From Emmonsiellopsis sp. PD_33 (Eukaryota > Ascomycota > Eurotiomycetes > Onygenales > Ajellomycetaceae), in assembly GCA_032988165.1 (NCBI GenBank), contig JANTQF010000149.1, forward strand, positions 1 to 64,000: DNA of 64,000 nt, read 5' to 3'. The notes below the pieces were generated by a model. It saw only the letters and a list, made by a program, of their open reading frames with translations, was not told the DNA's origin and searched no databases. A program made the position numbers and the translations under genes. Of this stretch, positions 42,153 to 53,398 are shown piece after piece. Each line of letters opens with the position of its first letter. The first letter of the stretch is position 1.

Positions 42153-42831
42153 TATTGGAAAAGGGCTTTTATATGAGTGCAGCAGGAGATTGACTGTTCG
42201 GTCGAATCGTGCAAGATTCTCAGATCTAAAACTCCATGTGGCTGGGGTCCAGGAACCAGCCCAGGCGCTAGTATATCGATCACGTGATCATTATACACCT
42301 GAAGAATTCCTTCCTGCCTTAGGATACAGGGAGTAATTCTCGTTTCTGTTCTTACGAAACCTTGCAAGAGATATCTCAGCCCGTAGTGGATATATTGCCT
42401 CCAATATGTATCTTTAGCTAATGATCGAAGTCAAGTTTCTGCAAGCAAGGATACCATAAACTGGTAGGAGAGCGGCTGCCTTTTGCTTCTGGATATCCAT
42501 TACTTCGAAACTGCGAGAAATTCGGTCCATCGATTTGAGGCGATATTGAAGATTTAAAAACGGGGGTGTCGGTATGGATAAAATCCGTTGACGAGGTGCT
42601 GTATATATTAACATATTGCCGTTGTGGGAAGTCCTCGGGGGATTATGTATGTTGCGCTGGTGGACGAAGAGAGACGAGCATGCAGTAAGAAACAATGCAT
42701 CAAATATCCCCTCCATAATGATAGGTTGCAATAATCCCTTGTTGCAATCCCCTCATGAGAATTGTATAAGCCGAAATTCGTCCCTAGGTTCATTCCTGCG
42801 TGGCCGTGCCTTCTCTCGACGTCGAAGCTCT
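42153..42831. other. Intergenic; no gene seen
   Basis: This is AT-rich space between two minus-strand genes. I looked for reverse transcriptase or protease remnants downstream of the Gag-like ORF and saw none. Confidence 0.4.
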
Positions 42832-44034
42832 TCACGGCCATCTCCTTTGGGGACAGTTGCGCTGCACGTGTCCCGATGCGTTACAGTAGTAGCAAAGGCC
42901 CACGCCGAATTTCGGATGCGTTGATGTTGTTGAGATTTCTCTTGCGGCCTTCCGAGGTTGGCTTATTCTATCCTCTAGTCTGGTAGAGACCGGGTTCCCA
43001 GAATCTGGCCGAGGAGACGGTGCTCTGCCAAATTTCTCCTGCGAACGCTGTGGGGATATTGTGACCTTGTCGGATCTATCCGCTTCTACTTCAGGTCTCA
43101 ACTTTACGGTAAGAGAAACCAGGTCCTGAAGATCATCAGGAATCTTATCTTCCTGAACAAGCTTCTCGTACATTGCTCGATCCAATCCTCTCAGGAACAG
43201 ATTTTTCCACACGTGTTTTATATCCTCGGCTTCATGCCCCAGCTCGCGATGCATTGCCGTAAATCGAGCACCCCATTGTTTATCATCCTCATCCTTTTTC
43301 TTCCGAGCAACAAGGAGTGTTTGCCAACTTTCTCGTTTGCGTAGTCTTTCGGTTTCCACACGGCGGGTCATAAAACCTCTGAACGCGAGCCATGAGAACT
43401 TATAGCTCCCGTCAGGCGGGGTATACGTTTCCCACAGATCAACCTCAGTCTGATGGAGACCTGTAATCGCATAGGTCACGAACCCATCGTCGTAAAGATC
43501 ATGGTCATTCCCGTTGTCTTGGAGCATATCAAAAAACTGATTCAACGCCTCATAGTCTGTGGGCTTGTAGACTGGTAGCAACTTGGGCAGCTTCGGCGGC
43601 CGGGATTGCTTGGAAGCTTGGGTGTCCGAAGCAGCGTCGTCCACTGATTCCTCCCTCGGACGTTTCCGTTCCATCTGTCGTATCTTTTCAGACGCTTCCA
43701 GATATTCCTTCATTGCCTGCGTCCGTTCCCGTATCTGCTGCACGGACATACTTTCAATCCCTCCCATAGGGTGCTGGTCGGGCCCTGGCTCTGGTCTTGG
43801 CAGTCCGTCCTGGACTGGTACCCGTGCCCCTATTCCTCCCTCGTTGAACAGATGTATCGTTTCGGGCCCGTTCACAATGTTGGGGTGCGGAAGAGCTGCC
43901 GACTCATGTTTAATTGGGAGACTTGATTGAGGTTCCGGCCAGAGGGGTGCACGAAGGTCGATTGGTTGGTGCTCGTTCGTGTCCCTGGGCCCCTGCACCA
44001 GCGGCATGGCGCTCGCCCAGGATAGACCAGCCAT
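42832..44034 (-). CDS. Retrotransposon Gag-like protein with CCHC zinc knuckle, no pol
   Basis: The first ATG in the open frame is at 44034, giving 400 residues; upstream the frame extends only via GTG. A Pro-rich N-terminus and a short charged helix (REESVDD region) precede a retrotransposon-gag-like central domain (FSWLAFRGFMTRRVETERLR, KKDEDDKQWGARFTAMHREL, NLFLRGLDRAMYEKLV). The C-terminus carries one zinc knuckle, CYYCNASGHVQRNC (CX2CX4HX4C), just before the stop. Gag proteins form the capsid of LTR retrotransposons and bind RNA. The frame is intact, CpG-containing, and lacks adjacent LTRs, protease, reverse transcriptase or integrase, so it may be a solo or domesticated gag gene. Expression is unknown. 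Confidence 0.7.
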   Translation of the reverse strand: MAGLSWASAMPLVQGPRDTNEHQPIDLRAPLWPEPQSSLPIKHESAALPHPNIVNGPETIHLFNEGGIGARVPVQDGLPRPEPGPDQHPMGGIESMSVQQIRERTQAMKEYLEASEKIRQMERKRPREESVDDAASDTQASKQSRPPKLPKLLPVYKPTDYEALNQFFDMLQDNGNDHDLYDDGFVTYAITGLHQTEVDLWETYTPPDGSYKFSWLAFRGFMTRRVETERLRKRESWQTLLVARKKKDEDDKQWGARFTAMHRELGHEAEDIKHVWKNLFLRGLDRAMYEKLVQEDKIPDDLQDLVSLTVKLRPEVEADRSDKVTISPQRSQEKFGRAPSPRPDSGNPVSTRLEDRISQPRKAAREISTTSTHPKFGVGLCYYCNASGHVQRNCPQRRWP

Positions 44035-46377
44035 GGGGTGCTTTCTTCCTAGCAGCAATTGGCGAGATATTGCTGATAGATTCGTCAGAATGGCTCTATA
44101 GCATGGTCCCCTGCTGCTGAAGGACACAGTCCCTGGGCAGACGCAGAAAATTGGACAATGTGGGAGAACCCGATGGCAGCTGGTGGAAAGAATGTTGGGT
44201 TGCTCGGTTAACTAGTAACTATTGGCCTTGGAAACTGCCGAGTCCGGCACAAGTCACGTGGTCTCGCTTAATGGCCTCCGGCTCGGGACGTTCCTGAGCC
44301 AAAGCTGCTACGATATCAGCTTTGCAATTCTGTCTTCGCATCCAATTGTCCAACACACTTGCGCGGTCTACTTTTCATCTGTGTTTATGTCCAGCACCCT
44401 CCGCCCTCTATCACGCGCAACTCGACTAGTGCCAATGGTTAAACGGAGAAAGACCAGTTTATTCCTGCCAGTGCTCAAAGAGAAGGGGGGGGGGGGAATT
44501 GGGGGTTGATATGAAGATCGAGGATAGCGAAGAAACCAGTCTTACCACTGCGGGCTTCACTTCTAGATCCTGATTCATATTATGAGGGTATCCCTGTGAT
44601 CCGGATAGCCGCCCAACTCTATAAAACCTCCAATACCTTCGGTGAAATGTGTGTCAGCAAGCGGTAAAATCATGTCTAGCAAAATGGAAGCGCTTTCCAT
44701 TGAACTTCTTCAACCAAGAGAAGCACCTCTTTATCCACTTGAGGGCCAATTATCACAGATTCGATCTTAGAGTTATTTCCTACGATCATTCAAAAGCGAA
44801 GGCCAGATACTCGATATTCTTCAACATGTGGAACCGATAATCTCTTGCATACTGACCATCTATCTATCCTCATTTCTTGCACTTGAGAAATTGGGCAATC
44901 CAACAAACACTTCGAATCCGTTCCAGGCTTCTTTGTCGACGGATAGTCCTGTCATACCTCAATAATTAGGCGGGATATCATATTCCATGATCTACAAGGC
45001 CGAACTGGATAAAGAGCCATTAACCAGGTTGAAAAATCAATAACAGCACTACATAAGTAAATCAGTCAATCATCCGTTCCATGCGCTATTTGCATGAGAT
45101 GTCTTCCCAGCAGGCGGGGTATGCGCGGCTAAACACAAAAGTTAGCCATCAGAGGAACGAATGCTTCTAGAATGCTCCTAATTTAAGGCCATCGATGTCA
45201 GCCAGCCTACTCGTTACCCGTAACCACTGCCGAGTCCGTAGCCCTCTGGATAAATATGATCAGAACGCACTAAAATGATCTCCATATATCCTTCCAGAAC
45301 AAACACAGAATCCACAAACACCGATCTATATCAGCCAAAATACCCCAACAATAGCCGACTCGCCCCATCAGCGTCTATCGATTGCCCCGTAAGGCCACTC
45401 GTCCAGGTTGCAGAACCCGGCTCGCGTTAATTGATAGGTGGAGATGGTATGTCATTAAGCCGTCGGGAAGTAGAGATGGAAAACTATGCCTGGCAGATAC
45501 CGAATTATTTGTGTTTACCGTTGTGCGTATATCAGGCTGGTAAGGTTTTATGGAAATAGGAATATCCTTGCCTAGTTTACTACCTTGTATCGTCAGTTGA
45601 TCGATCGGTATTGTGACGGTCAACATGAGAGCGATGATGCTGTCGATCCAACGGACCTGAACATGGTGAGGAATGAAAGACAATAAACATGTTTTCTCCC
45701 TAGAACTCGAGTTCTAGCTGTAGGCGAGGTGGGTATATCATATGGGGTATTATGGGGTATGTATCGTCGGGGATCCTCTCCCAAAATAGCTATGCTAGGT
45801 GTTGCAGGGGTTAAGGGGATTTAGGCTATTTTAAAGGATGATTGCGGGGGTGGGGTGGTGGCTGGTCTCAAGGGCTTGACTCCTCCCCCTAGGTTTTCTT
45901 TGGCAAATTCGGGAAGGGAGGGGAAAGATGGATGGATGGCTATTTGGGAATATGGGGTTATCATTTCATTATTGTGTTTTGTGTATATGTACAAATACAT
46001 TGTGTATGTGGGTATGTAGTGTAGAATGAGAAAGTTTGAGTGTGAGTATGGACGCTGGTGGGGTTGGGCTCCGAGATCAAGTCTGCTGTCAAATTGTGGA
46101 GCAGATGATATGGAAAAATAGAAAGCATGCAAGATCATATATTAAGTTCCAGCCTTAAAACAAATATGAAAACAAAATGAAAGGCAAATGCAAGCATTTG
46201 ATCAACGCTAAAGGTCGCTAAGTGAGGAATAGTAGACAAGCAAGTAATTTATGGACACGAGATAGAAACGAGAGGGGAACAGAGGTCAACAATTCATCAA
46301 TCACTAGCCACTGACGAGGGATGTCGGTCCCGTGCAGGTGGAATGCATGTGCGAGACTAGTGAAACGTGGGTTGGAC
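44035..46377. other. Intergenic, with G-run; no supported gene
   Basis: This 2.3-kb stretch holds a G run of about 12 near 44486-44498 and short frames only. A fragment from about 44672 (MSSKMEALSIELLQ) recalls an F-box start but stops within about 35 codons. Confidence 0.4.
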
Positions 46378-47916
46378 TTAATCTTTCCAGAACCAACCGC
46401 CCTTCTTCAGAGAATCCTGGTCCCCAGTTTGTTCGGGGGTCCCTGGCTCCTCGGGTGGATTGGTTCTGTCGCTATTTAGCAGCGTGTTGTTGTGATTCTC
46501 CACGTGGACCGTTTCAGAACTTTCCTCACTGCCATCAGAGAATCGTTTAGTTCGGTTCACTGTGGTCTGGATAGATCCATCGGGAAGTGTCTTCTTTTCC
46601 GTTGTTGTAATTGTTGAGGTGAGGTAAGAAGAGGGCGTTAGGTTTTGAGTTGATGTTGTGGAGTGGGTTGCTATATCTGAATCGGTGTGCGTCATTGGGC
46701 CAGGACGATCGAACCCCTCTTGATGCTCATCAGCCGGGGGTTTCTGATCCTTGTCGGACATGGCCCGTTTCCATTGCCTGTGCTCCTCTTGGGCTTCCCG
46801 CCGGTGTTTATGTTGCGCTTGGACTATTAGTTTCAAAAGTGGGCTCATTGAGCTCTCTTCGTCCGACGACTCATTTACGTGGTGCAAAAACGAATCGTAT
46901 AGGTCAAGCTCCGTGAGCCATTTGTCCTCTTCCGGATCATGGTCCCGATCATGGTCCCGATCATGGTCATTTTCTGGGAAAGGTGCAGTTGCTGAATCGC
47001 CACTTCTTTGAACCCTTGTTGTGTTATCGGGTGATATGCGGTATACGTGATTGAAATAGCTCTCCGGGTTATTCTGGAGTTGTTTCCAATGGTCACCGAG
47101 ACTTCCTCTACTGATCATCCCAGAGATCCAATCCTTCGGGTGCTCCTTCTGGTTCCCCCTCGAGCCATCGTGTGCCATCTCTTTGCCGTTTTCTATGCGC
47201 AATAGGTCTTCAAAGGCATCTCGCCACCGTGGGACAGGTGGTTGTTGGGCGTCTTGGGAGGGAATTAGTGAGGAGAACAGCGAGGAGAGGGGATTATCGT
47301 GAGGATGTGCGCGTATATTCTGCTGGCGTTCGAGGTGAAGTGGAGAGTAGGGCGAGAATAGAAGATACGGTATAGGCCAGACTGGAGAGTTGGCAGAGAC
47401 CATAGAGTCGAGGAAGAAAGGCGACGCAAACGATGAGAAAGCCGAGAAGAAGTGAGATGGCTCGAAGGGCCACAACCGATCAAGCGGTGATTCAAAAACG
47501 GAAGCCGGAAACTCGCGGTCAATACGTTGTCGATTTTCAAAACACCACCGATCAGAATGATCGTCTCTGGTACCATGGTGTGAAAACCACCCGCCACCAG
47601 AACCACGCCATTGGTCGCTCGATTGCGAGTCAGATATATTCCTAGGGTCCGCCTCTGCTGTCTCGCGCCGCTGGCGTGCGTGTCTGGCGGGGTCCGCTTC
47701 CTCAAAGTACAACCAACCTGTCGAAGGCGGGGTTGAAAAAGCGGACGGGAGTCCTATAACTGAATGCAGCAGCGATGAAACTTGCTGGTCTGCATAGCGA
47801 CGAAACGCTATAAAAGGGTTCTCTTCCTCCGACGGGCGGGGCTGGTCGGAGGAGCGCGAATCAAACGCGCTGTGGGTGGTGGTATAGAAACGGTCGCGGT
47901 CGGCAGAATCCGGCAT
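46378..47916 (-). CDS. Mpm1-like protein (putative mitochondrial membrane)
   Basis: This is a single exon of 512 residues; ATG 47916 (MPDSADRD) is the first true ATG, the frame before it being open only from TTG. The middle has several hydrophobic or aromatic segments (FFSAFSSFASPFFLDSMV, YLLFSPYSPLHL). The C-terminal quarter carries TTTEKKTLPDGSIQTTVNR with KRFSDGSEES and ends in GGWFWKD, a pattern I associate with fungal Mpm1-like proteins (yeast Mpm1 is a mitochondrial membrane protein of poorly known role). A 12-bp tandem repeat (about 46936-46972) encodes a (DHDR)n acidic/basic run. Function is unknown; the family assignment is tentative. Confidence 0.6.
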   Translation of the reverse strand: MPDSADRDRFYTTTHSAFDSRSSDQPRPSEEENPFIAFRRYADQQVSSLLHSVIGLPSAFSTPPSTGWLYFEEADPARHARQRRETAEADPRNISDSQSSDQWRGSGGGWFSHHGTRDDHSDRWCFENRQRIDREFPASVFESPLDRLWPFEPSHFFSAFSSFASPFFLDSMVSANSPVWPIPYLLFSPYSPLHLERQQNIRAHPHDNPLSSLFSSLIPSQDAQQPPVPRWRDAFEDLLRIENGKEMAHDGSRGNQKEHPKDWISGMISRGSLGDHWKQLQNNPESYFNHVYRISPDNTTRVQRSGDSATAPFPENDHDRDHDRDHDPEEDKWLTELDLYDSFLHHVNESSDEESSMSPLLKLIVQAQHKHRREAQEEHRQWKRAMSDKDQKPPADEHQEGFDRPGPMTHTDSDIATHSTTSTQNLTPSSYLTSTITTTEKKTLPDGSIQTTVNRTKRFSDGSEESSETVHVENHNNTLLNSDRTNPPEEPGTPEQTGDQDSLKKGGWFWKD

Positions 47917-49021
47917 TATCGGGCTCAAACGGCAGTGTCCGACATGAAATCGAGTATCTGATAATCGTAGGCGATAGGGAATGCGGGATCTAGCGATGCT
48001 GGTTTGGCTGGGTGGTGGTTCGTTTGGCGGTGTTGGCTTGATGTCGTCGACTTGGTTAAGTTGTTGGGCATCGGACCTCGCCGGCTAGAAGGTTTTTCCC
48101 GCCCGAGTCGCCCCTCAACAGATATGCTGGCGTCTGATTGGCGACCTGGCGCTTAGTCATGATCCACACAACCGCCCAGAGCAAACATGTCAAACAGCGC
48201 GGTTGAAATCACATGACTGTATAGCCGAGACTCCCAATTAGGAAATGTTGACGACACGCCCGCCAAGTTCTTAGCATTGCTGACACCAACAACTTTCAAG
48301 CCGTGTCATCATGTATTCTGACTCTTATCCCGTCGGAATCTGCCCCTCCCTGTATGGACTGCTCCACCACGTTTCATTTAATATCCCTGCCACAAAATCT
48401 GCCGTTGGTGCCATCAATCTATTTACCCTTGTTGCATCGCGCGGGCTGGTCAACACGACGGTAACCCCGCTCCCCGCATGAATCCATCCGGAGGCTATTA
48501 TAGCGTCGGGAGAACGGACCGTCTTGGTATCTAACTGGCCTGAGTGGGCTCGAACGTTTCTGGAATATCTTTGGATCAATTGTTTTTCCAGCGCTAACTT
48601 TGTTTAGCGGACACATGGAACCTTGGGCTGTGGTGATATCCCCGCGCTGGACACGAAATCCCGACTAAATTGTCCAGGGTCGGGGGAGGAGTGCATTGCT
48701 TCTGCCCTGCTTACTCTCGCGCCACATCATAATCAGGATCCTACGTTCTACAGTGCCAACCCAGATTCTTAGGCCGAATCCTGTATGGCGGAATCCATCT
48801 GAAGTCTTTGAACTTTCTTTTTAGCCCCTTCGGCTTTTTGGGTCGGGAGAATCCGCACCCCCTCCAGGGTGCTGGGAAAATGAACGCGGTATATTATGGG
48901 CGCGACCGGCCCTCTCTAAATTCTGGGGGTGTCATTTCCTCCTCTCTGTTGGATTTCATGCAGTCTGTTCTATGGCTTGTGGTTCTTGTATTATCTCATT
49001 AGCCCGGTGGGCCCCGACAAA
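47917..49021. promoter_or_regulatory. Divergent upstream region of Mpm1-like and dynamin-like genes
   Basis: The two genes point apart across 1.1 kb. No further gene is seen. Confidence 0.4.
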
Positions 49022-51541
49022 ATGACGGATACATTCGATCCTTTGTCTCTTCAACTTCTCCAGTCCAAGGGCCAAGCAGAACTGCTTGACAGCATCGATG
49101 AACTTCGAGGTTTAGGATTTCGGCGCCAGGTAGCCTTGCCTCAGTTGGTGGTATGCGGAGACCAAAATAGCGGAAAAAGCTCAGTCTTCGAGGCCATAAC
49201 GGGGGTTGCGCTGCCAACAAATAATGGGTTTTGCACTAGATTTGCCACTGAGGTGGTCCTTCGAAGATCGAACGAAATATCTGCGGCCGTGAAAATAAGA
49301 CCAGGTCCTGATGCATCCCCAGACCACCGACACAAGCTAGGGATATTTGCCAGGTCCCATAACTGGCTTCGCGATATCCCTAAGCTTTTTTCTGAGGCAA
49401 GACTTATCATGGGCCTGATTTTGGATGGAAAGTATTCACTGGATATTTTACAACTTGAAGTTTCTGGGCCTTCTCTACCGGACCTAACCGTTGTCGACTT
49501 GCCCGGTTTGATCAATACCCCAGGAAAGTACCAAACAATGGAGGATGTTGCTGTTGTTCAAAATTTGACGGAAGCATATATGAGGAATCCCCGGAGCATC
49601 CTTTTGGCTGTTGTCTCGGCTGAGAATACCATCTCACAACAAATTGTATTGCACATGACAAAGTCTTGCAATTCTCGCACGATGGCGATAATCACGAAAC
49701 CTGACACCCTAGAACCTGGTTCTTCCTCCGAAGAAAGCTTCTATGCGCGTGCCAAAAACCAGGACACGCCGCTGAAGCTTGGATGGCACGTCCTTATGAA
49801 CAACGATTCGACCGAGCGAAGAAACAGACACTTTCAGAGGGATGATATGGAAAATTTGTTCTTCTCCACCACCATGCCTTGGAAAGCACTCTCATCGAAC
49901 TGTGTTGGAATAGAATCGCTTCGAAACCGGCTAAGCAAAATACTACTAGGTCAAATCGAACTCCAGCTTTCGGACCTATCCTCTGAACTACAGCAAGACC
50001 TTGAAATGAACCGCATACTGCTAGCGAAACTAGGCCCTGATAGGAAATCAGATACGGCCCAACGATTATACCTCACGACCATAGCCGAACGATTCCAAGC
50101 CCTCGCACGATCCGCTGCAGCGGGCGAATACCACGATTCATATTTTCGCTACCATCCACAAACTTCCGTACGTCGACTACGTTCCATAATTAGGAACTGG
50201 GCGGAGGATTTCGCTTCGGATATGGAGGAGCGTGGACATAGTTATCAAATTTATGATGATTCGAATGATAATGGCCCCCGATCCCCCCCTATCCAGCAAG
50301 CACTTGACGATCCACAACCCGTAGCAAGATCAGCTTTCATTAGCGGACTTGCGGAACTTCTCAGACAAAGCAAAGGCCGCGAATTGAAAGGGCTGGTTAA
50401 CTCACAGGTCGTGTGTGAGTTATTTATTCGATACTCTCTGAAATGGACTCCTATGGCGCGCGCCCACGTGTTTGAGATATGGAAAAAAACGAAAAGATTC
50501 TTAGATGACCTGCTACATCATATTGCAGGAGCTACTGTTGGCGAGGCGATCCTTAGGGAAATGCTGGATAACGAGATGGCCGAGAAGTTGGAAAAACTGA
50601 ACGACAAAATTGACGAGCTTATGGCCCCGTACAAAAGAGTTATTCCATCCACCCTCAACCGAAAACTAACAGCTAAAATCCATCGACTTCGGACAAGGAG
50701 CGCCTCGCAAATCAATGACGACAGCTATGACGAGGGTGTGGATCTTGCAATATGTTCGGAAATCCTCGACTGTATGGAAGCTTATTACTCGGTCGCTCTC
50801 TCAGTTTTCATTGACAACATTTCTGGGCTTGCCGTGGAAGGCTGTCTCGTGGACAACATTGAGAATTTGATTTCGCCATCTAAGGTGGCGCAGTTGTCGA
50901 GTGAACAGATTGAGCGTCTTGCCGCCGACTCCGAAGATACCAAGATTGCCCGAAAACAACTAGCTGATAAGGTAAAAGTGCTCGAACTCGCTGTGTCAGC
51001 CTGTCGACGTTGCGAAATGATCGGTCTTCAGTCGTCGGCGCTGAATTATCGGGAGCCATCTAAAAACAGCCCGCATAGCTCTATCACGGTAGATACCGTT
51101 GAATCACCCCAAAGGAGCGAGTCACACACGCCTGAGACTAGCCCATCAGAAATTTCCAACCCACCAAAGAGCCCTGATATTGCGGATGATGATTCTGCAG
51201 AAATTCATGCATTCCCTCTCCCAGGTCGGTCTTCAGATGAATCTGGCCGAACTGGTACTGAAGGTTCCCAGACCGATGCAACATCCCCTTCCCCGATCGA
51301 CAAACCTATACCACCACCCAAAAGTCCCGCAAGAACCAGGTCTCTTTCATCCAGCGAACCGAAAGAACCAGTCCCAAAAATTCCAAACAAGTTTGGGACC
51401 CGCAAAAGAATATCCAAAAACAAGCCATCCACTCCCGTGGCTGAGGACAAGTCCTCACACTCGTCGACGGTCGCCAAGAGCACTAAATCTGACGCAGGTA
51501 AGATACCCCGTCCCCAGCATCATACACGAACGAGCTACTAG
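49022..51541 (+). CDS. Dynamin-like (Mx-type) large GTPase
   Basis: This is a single exon of 839 residues; ATG 49022 (MTDTFDPLSLQLLQ) was chosen over the upstream open frame because it precedes the conserved start by the usual distance. GTPase motifs are G1 GDQNSGKSS, the G2 threonine in the FCTRF segment, G3 DLPG (within VVDLPGLINTPG) and G4 TKPD. A helical stalk follows, and a GED-like region lies at about residues 575-665 (ILDCMEAYYSVALSVFIDNI; EQIERLAADSEDTKIARKQL). The last ~160 residues are Ser/Pro/Lys-rich and disordered. There is no PH domain or transmembrane segment. This is the large fungal group usually labelled Mx-like; the cellular role is mostly unknown. A GTAAGA near the end might mark an extra intron, untested. 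Confidence 0.88.
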   Translation: MTDTFDPLSLQLLQSKGQAELLDSIDELRGLGFRRQVALPQLVVCGDQNSGKSSVFEAITGVALPTNNGFCTRFATEVVLRRSNEISAAVKIRPGPDASPDHRHKLGIFARSHNWLRDIPKLFSEARLIMGLILDGKYSLDILQLEVSGPSLPDLTVVDLPGLINTPGKYQTMEDVAVVQNLTEAYMRNPRSILLAVVSAENTISQQIVLHMTKSCNSRTMAIITKPDTLEPGSSSEESFYARAKNQDTPLKLGWHVLMNNDSTERRNRHFQRDDMENLFFSTTMPWKALSSNCVGIESLRNRLSKILLGQIELQLSDLSSELQQDLEMNRILLAKLGPDRKSDTAQRLYLTTIAERFQALARSAAAGEYHDSYFRYHPQTSVRRLRSIIRNWAEDFASDMEERGHSYQIYDDSNDNGPRSPPIQQALDDPQPVARSAFISGLAELLRQSKGRELKGLVNSQVVCELFIRYSLKWTPMARAHVFEIWKKTKRFLDDLLHHIAGATVGEAILREMLDNEMAEKLEKLNDKIDELMAPYKRVIPSTLNRKLTAKIHRLRTRSASQINDDSYDEGVDLAICSEILDCMEAYYSVALSVFIDNISGLAVEGCLVDNIENLISPSKVAQLSSEQIERLAADSEDTKIARKQLADKVKVLELAVSACRRCEMIGLQSSALNYREPSKNSPHSSITVDTVESPQRSESHTPETSPSEISNPPKSPDIADDDSAEIHAFPLPGRSSDESGRTGTEGSQTDATSPSPIDKPIPPPKSPARTRSLSSSEPKEPVPKIPNKFGTRKRISKNKPSTPVAEDKSSHSSTVAKSTKSDAGKIPRPQHHTRTSY

Positions 51542-53398
51542 TATTGTTGAGCTCCATGGACTATTGGTTGGGAAACATGATGTTTTATAGTTTCGCTCTT
51601 GGTGAACCAATGGGTCATCCATCTTTCCCAACCTTAATTTTTTCTAAAAAATACAAGTGCTAACATTGATATTTCATCCTAGATTCCATTCGCTCAGTGG
51701 CAACAACAACCTCCATCAAACACAAATACTCTCCCTTATCTCAGTGCAGCTATTATTACTACTCTATATAGCATCAACGAGAGAGTAATACCATAGCAGC
51801 ACTGAGTTAACATCCTCGAAAAGCTCCACCGCACAAAACAACATCTTGCCAGTTCTTATTTTCATTCTTGTTCAAACAATGTTATTTCCATGATATCCCC
51901 CTTGTTTTTTCTTATTTTAACGCGAACAAGATTTGTCAGTTTTATCAATGACAGGCGCATTACAAATGGGAGGCGTCTTCACAATTTGCGGTCGTACTTT
52001 TCGGATGATATTTTTGATTTTGATTCTTGTTACATGGGATGGAGTACAATGCAGATAGATGACACTCTCTTTACGCACTACGTCTTCGATGTTCAAACGC
52101 ATCCGCTCATTACTAATTCTTGATATGAATCTTTTATCTTTCGCGTTCCATTCTACACTACATTTTTTCACCCGTTTTTATTCGTATCTATTAAATCCTC
52201 TCTTGCATCTACAGCCGTTCAGGTTATTATCTTACATCCTATCTCCATCTCAAGGTCATTGCTTACACATTCATTCTATCATTGCTCTCCATCTCATGCC
52301 TATCACTCACGACATCCATTTTGCACAATACTCTCTAGGGCATGGCCTGCAGGCCATCCTTTAAGCTGCCTTCCCTTCTTTTGTCGTCATACATACCTCC
52401 ATATCATTTGATTTAGGCAGCCATGACCCTAGCTTTGGGAGAAAATTACATCTACAAATTCAACCATGTCAATTTGCTAGGATGCTTCACTCCTTTTTGT
52501 TTTACCAAGAAATTTAAGCGATGAAGTTGGTGTTAACGTAACTGCGCAGGGCACATAACAAGGACTCCTTTTCAGCCCTAATCTCCACCATTTCGTTAAG
52601 TAGAGCAGGGCTGAACACGCCACCAAAACACCCCACCGTCCGTTATCCCTAGAATGAACCGGCTCGCCCATCCGGGGGATAAGGTGGTTTGTTGAGACAG
52701 TGTTGATTAGGGTCTAACAGGGCTACCTAGTAGACAGTAATTACAGCCCGTCAGCCCGCGGGGTTAGAAACTCCCCTCGTCAAGTAAAAAAAAAGCCCGT
52801 ATCGTTCCTCCCTAGGCACCATGAATTCAACACTGCCTCGTTTCTTTGTTGGACAACGAACCAGTGCATACATCTATCTCAACTGACGCAGTTTTCTTCC
52901 TGCCTCGCCTCCATCAACGGCCCCTTATTCATTTATATTAAGGCGGGTACAATCGGTATTTAGAATACAATCTGACCCCTCCGCAGGGGTGCCGGCGCCA
53001 AGGTAATTCCTTTCCGATCCCTCCACGCAACTCATTATTCCGTTCAAATATGTAGTAGTGTATGGGGGGGGGCCCCATCAAGAGGCCGAGGAGCGGCTTT
53101 TCAGCACTGGCATCGTCGCCTTGTTCCAAGGCTCCACAATTAACGATTATCTAGGGAGAGTCCTACGCTAGAAACTATATCATTTTCCCTTGTCGGCCAT
53201 TTTTAAAACCGCCAGAGTAAAGTTTGTCTGTCTCTATACGTCTCCAAAATCAAGCTAAAACCAATGGGAAATTATAGATGAAAGAACAAAAAGCACCCCC
53301 CTGTGTGCGCGACACCTAGTCACGCTTTGGACCTGTCTCCAAGCTGAATAAATAACCTAGCATGCCCGATATTATCATAAGTTCATGTCGATCATCAA
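51542..53398. other. Convergent intergenic region, no gene seen
   Basis: This is AT-rich 3' space between the dynamin-like gene and the tyrosinase gene. A few frames of 60-100 codons lack motifs. Confidence 0.4.

Noticed and set aside
44672..44776. F-box gene start (MSSKMEALSIELLQ)
   Set aside because: The frame stops after about 35 codons and no clear continuation in other frames was found.
48929..49021. Hydrophobic 31-residue N-terminal extension of the dynamin-like GTPase
   Set aside because: It has a hydrophobic stretch that could mimic a signal anchor, but family members start near the MTDTFDPLSL-type segment and the upstream part looks like leader.
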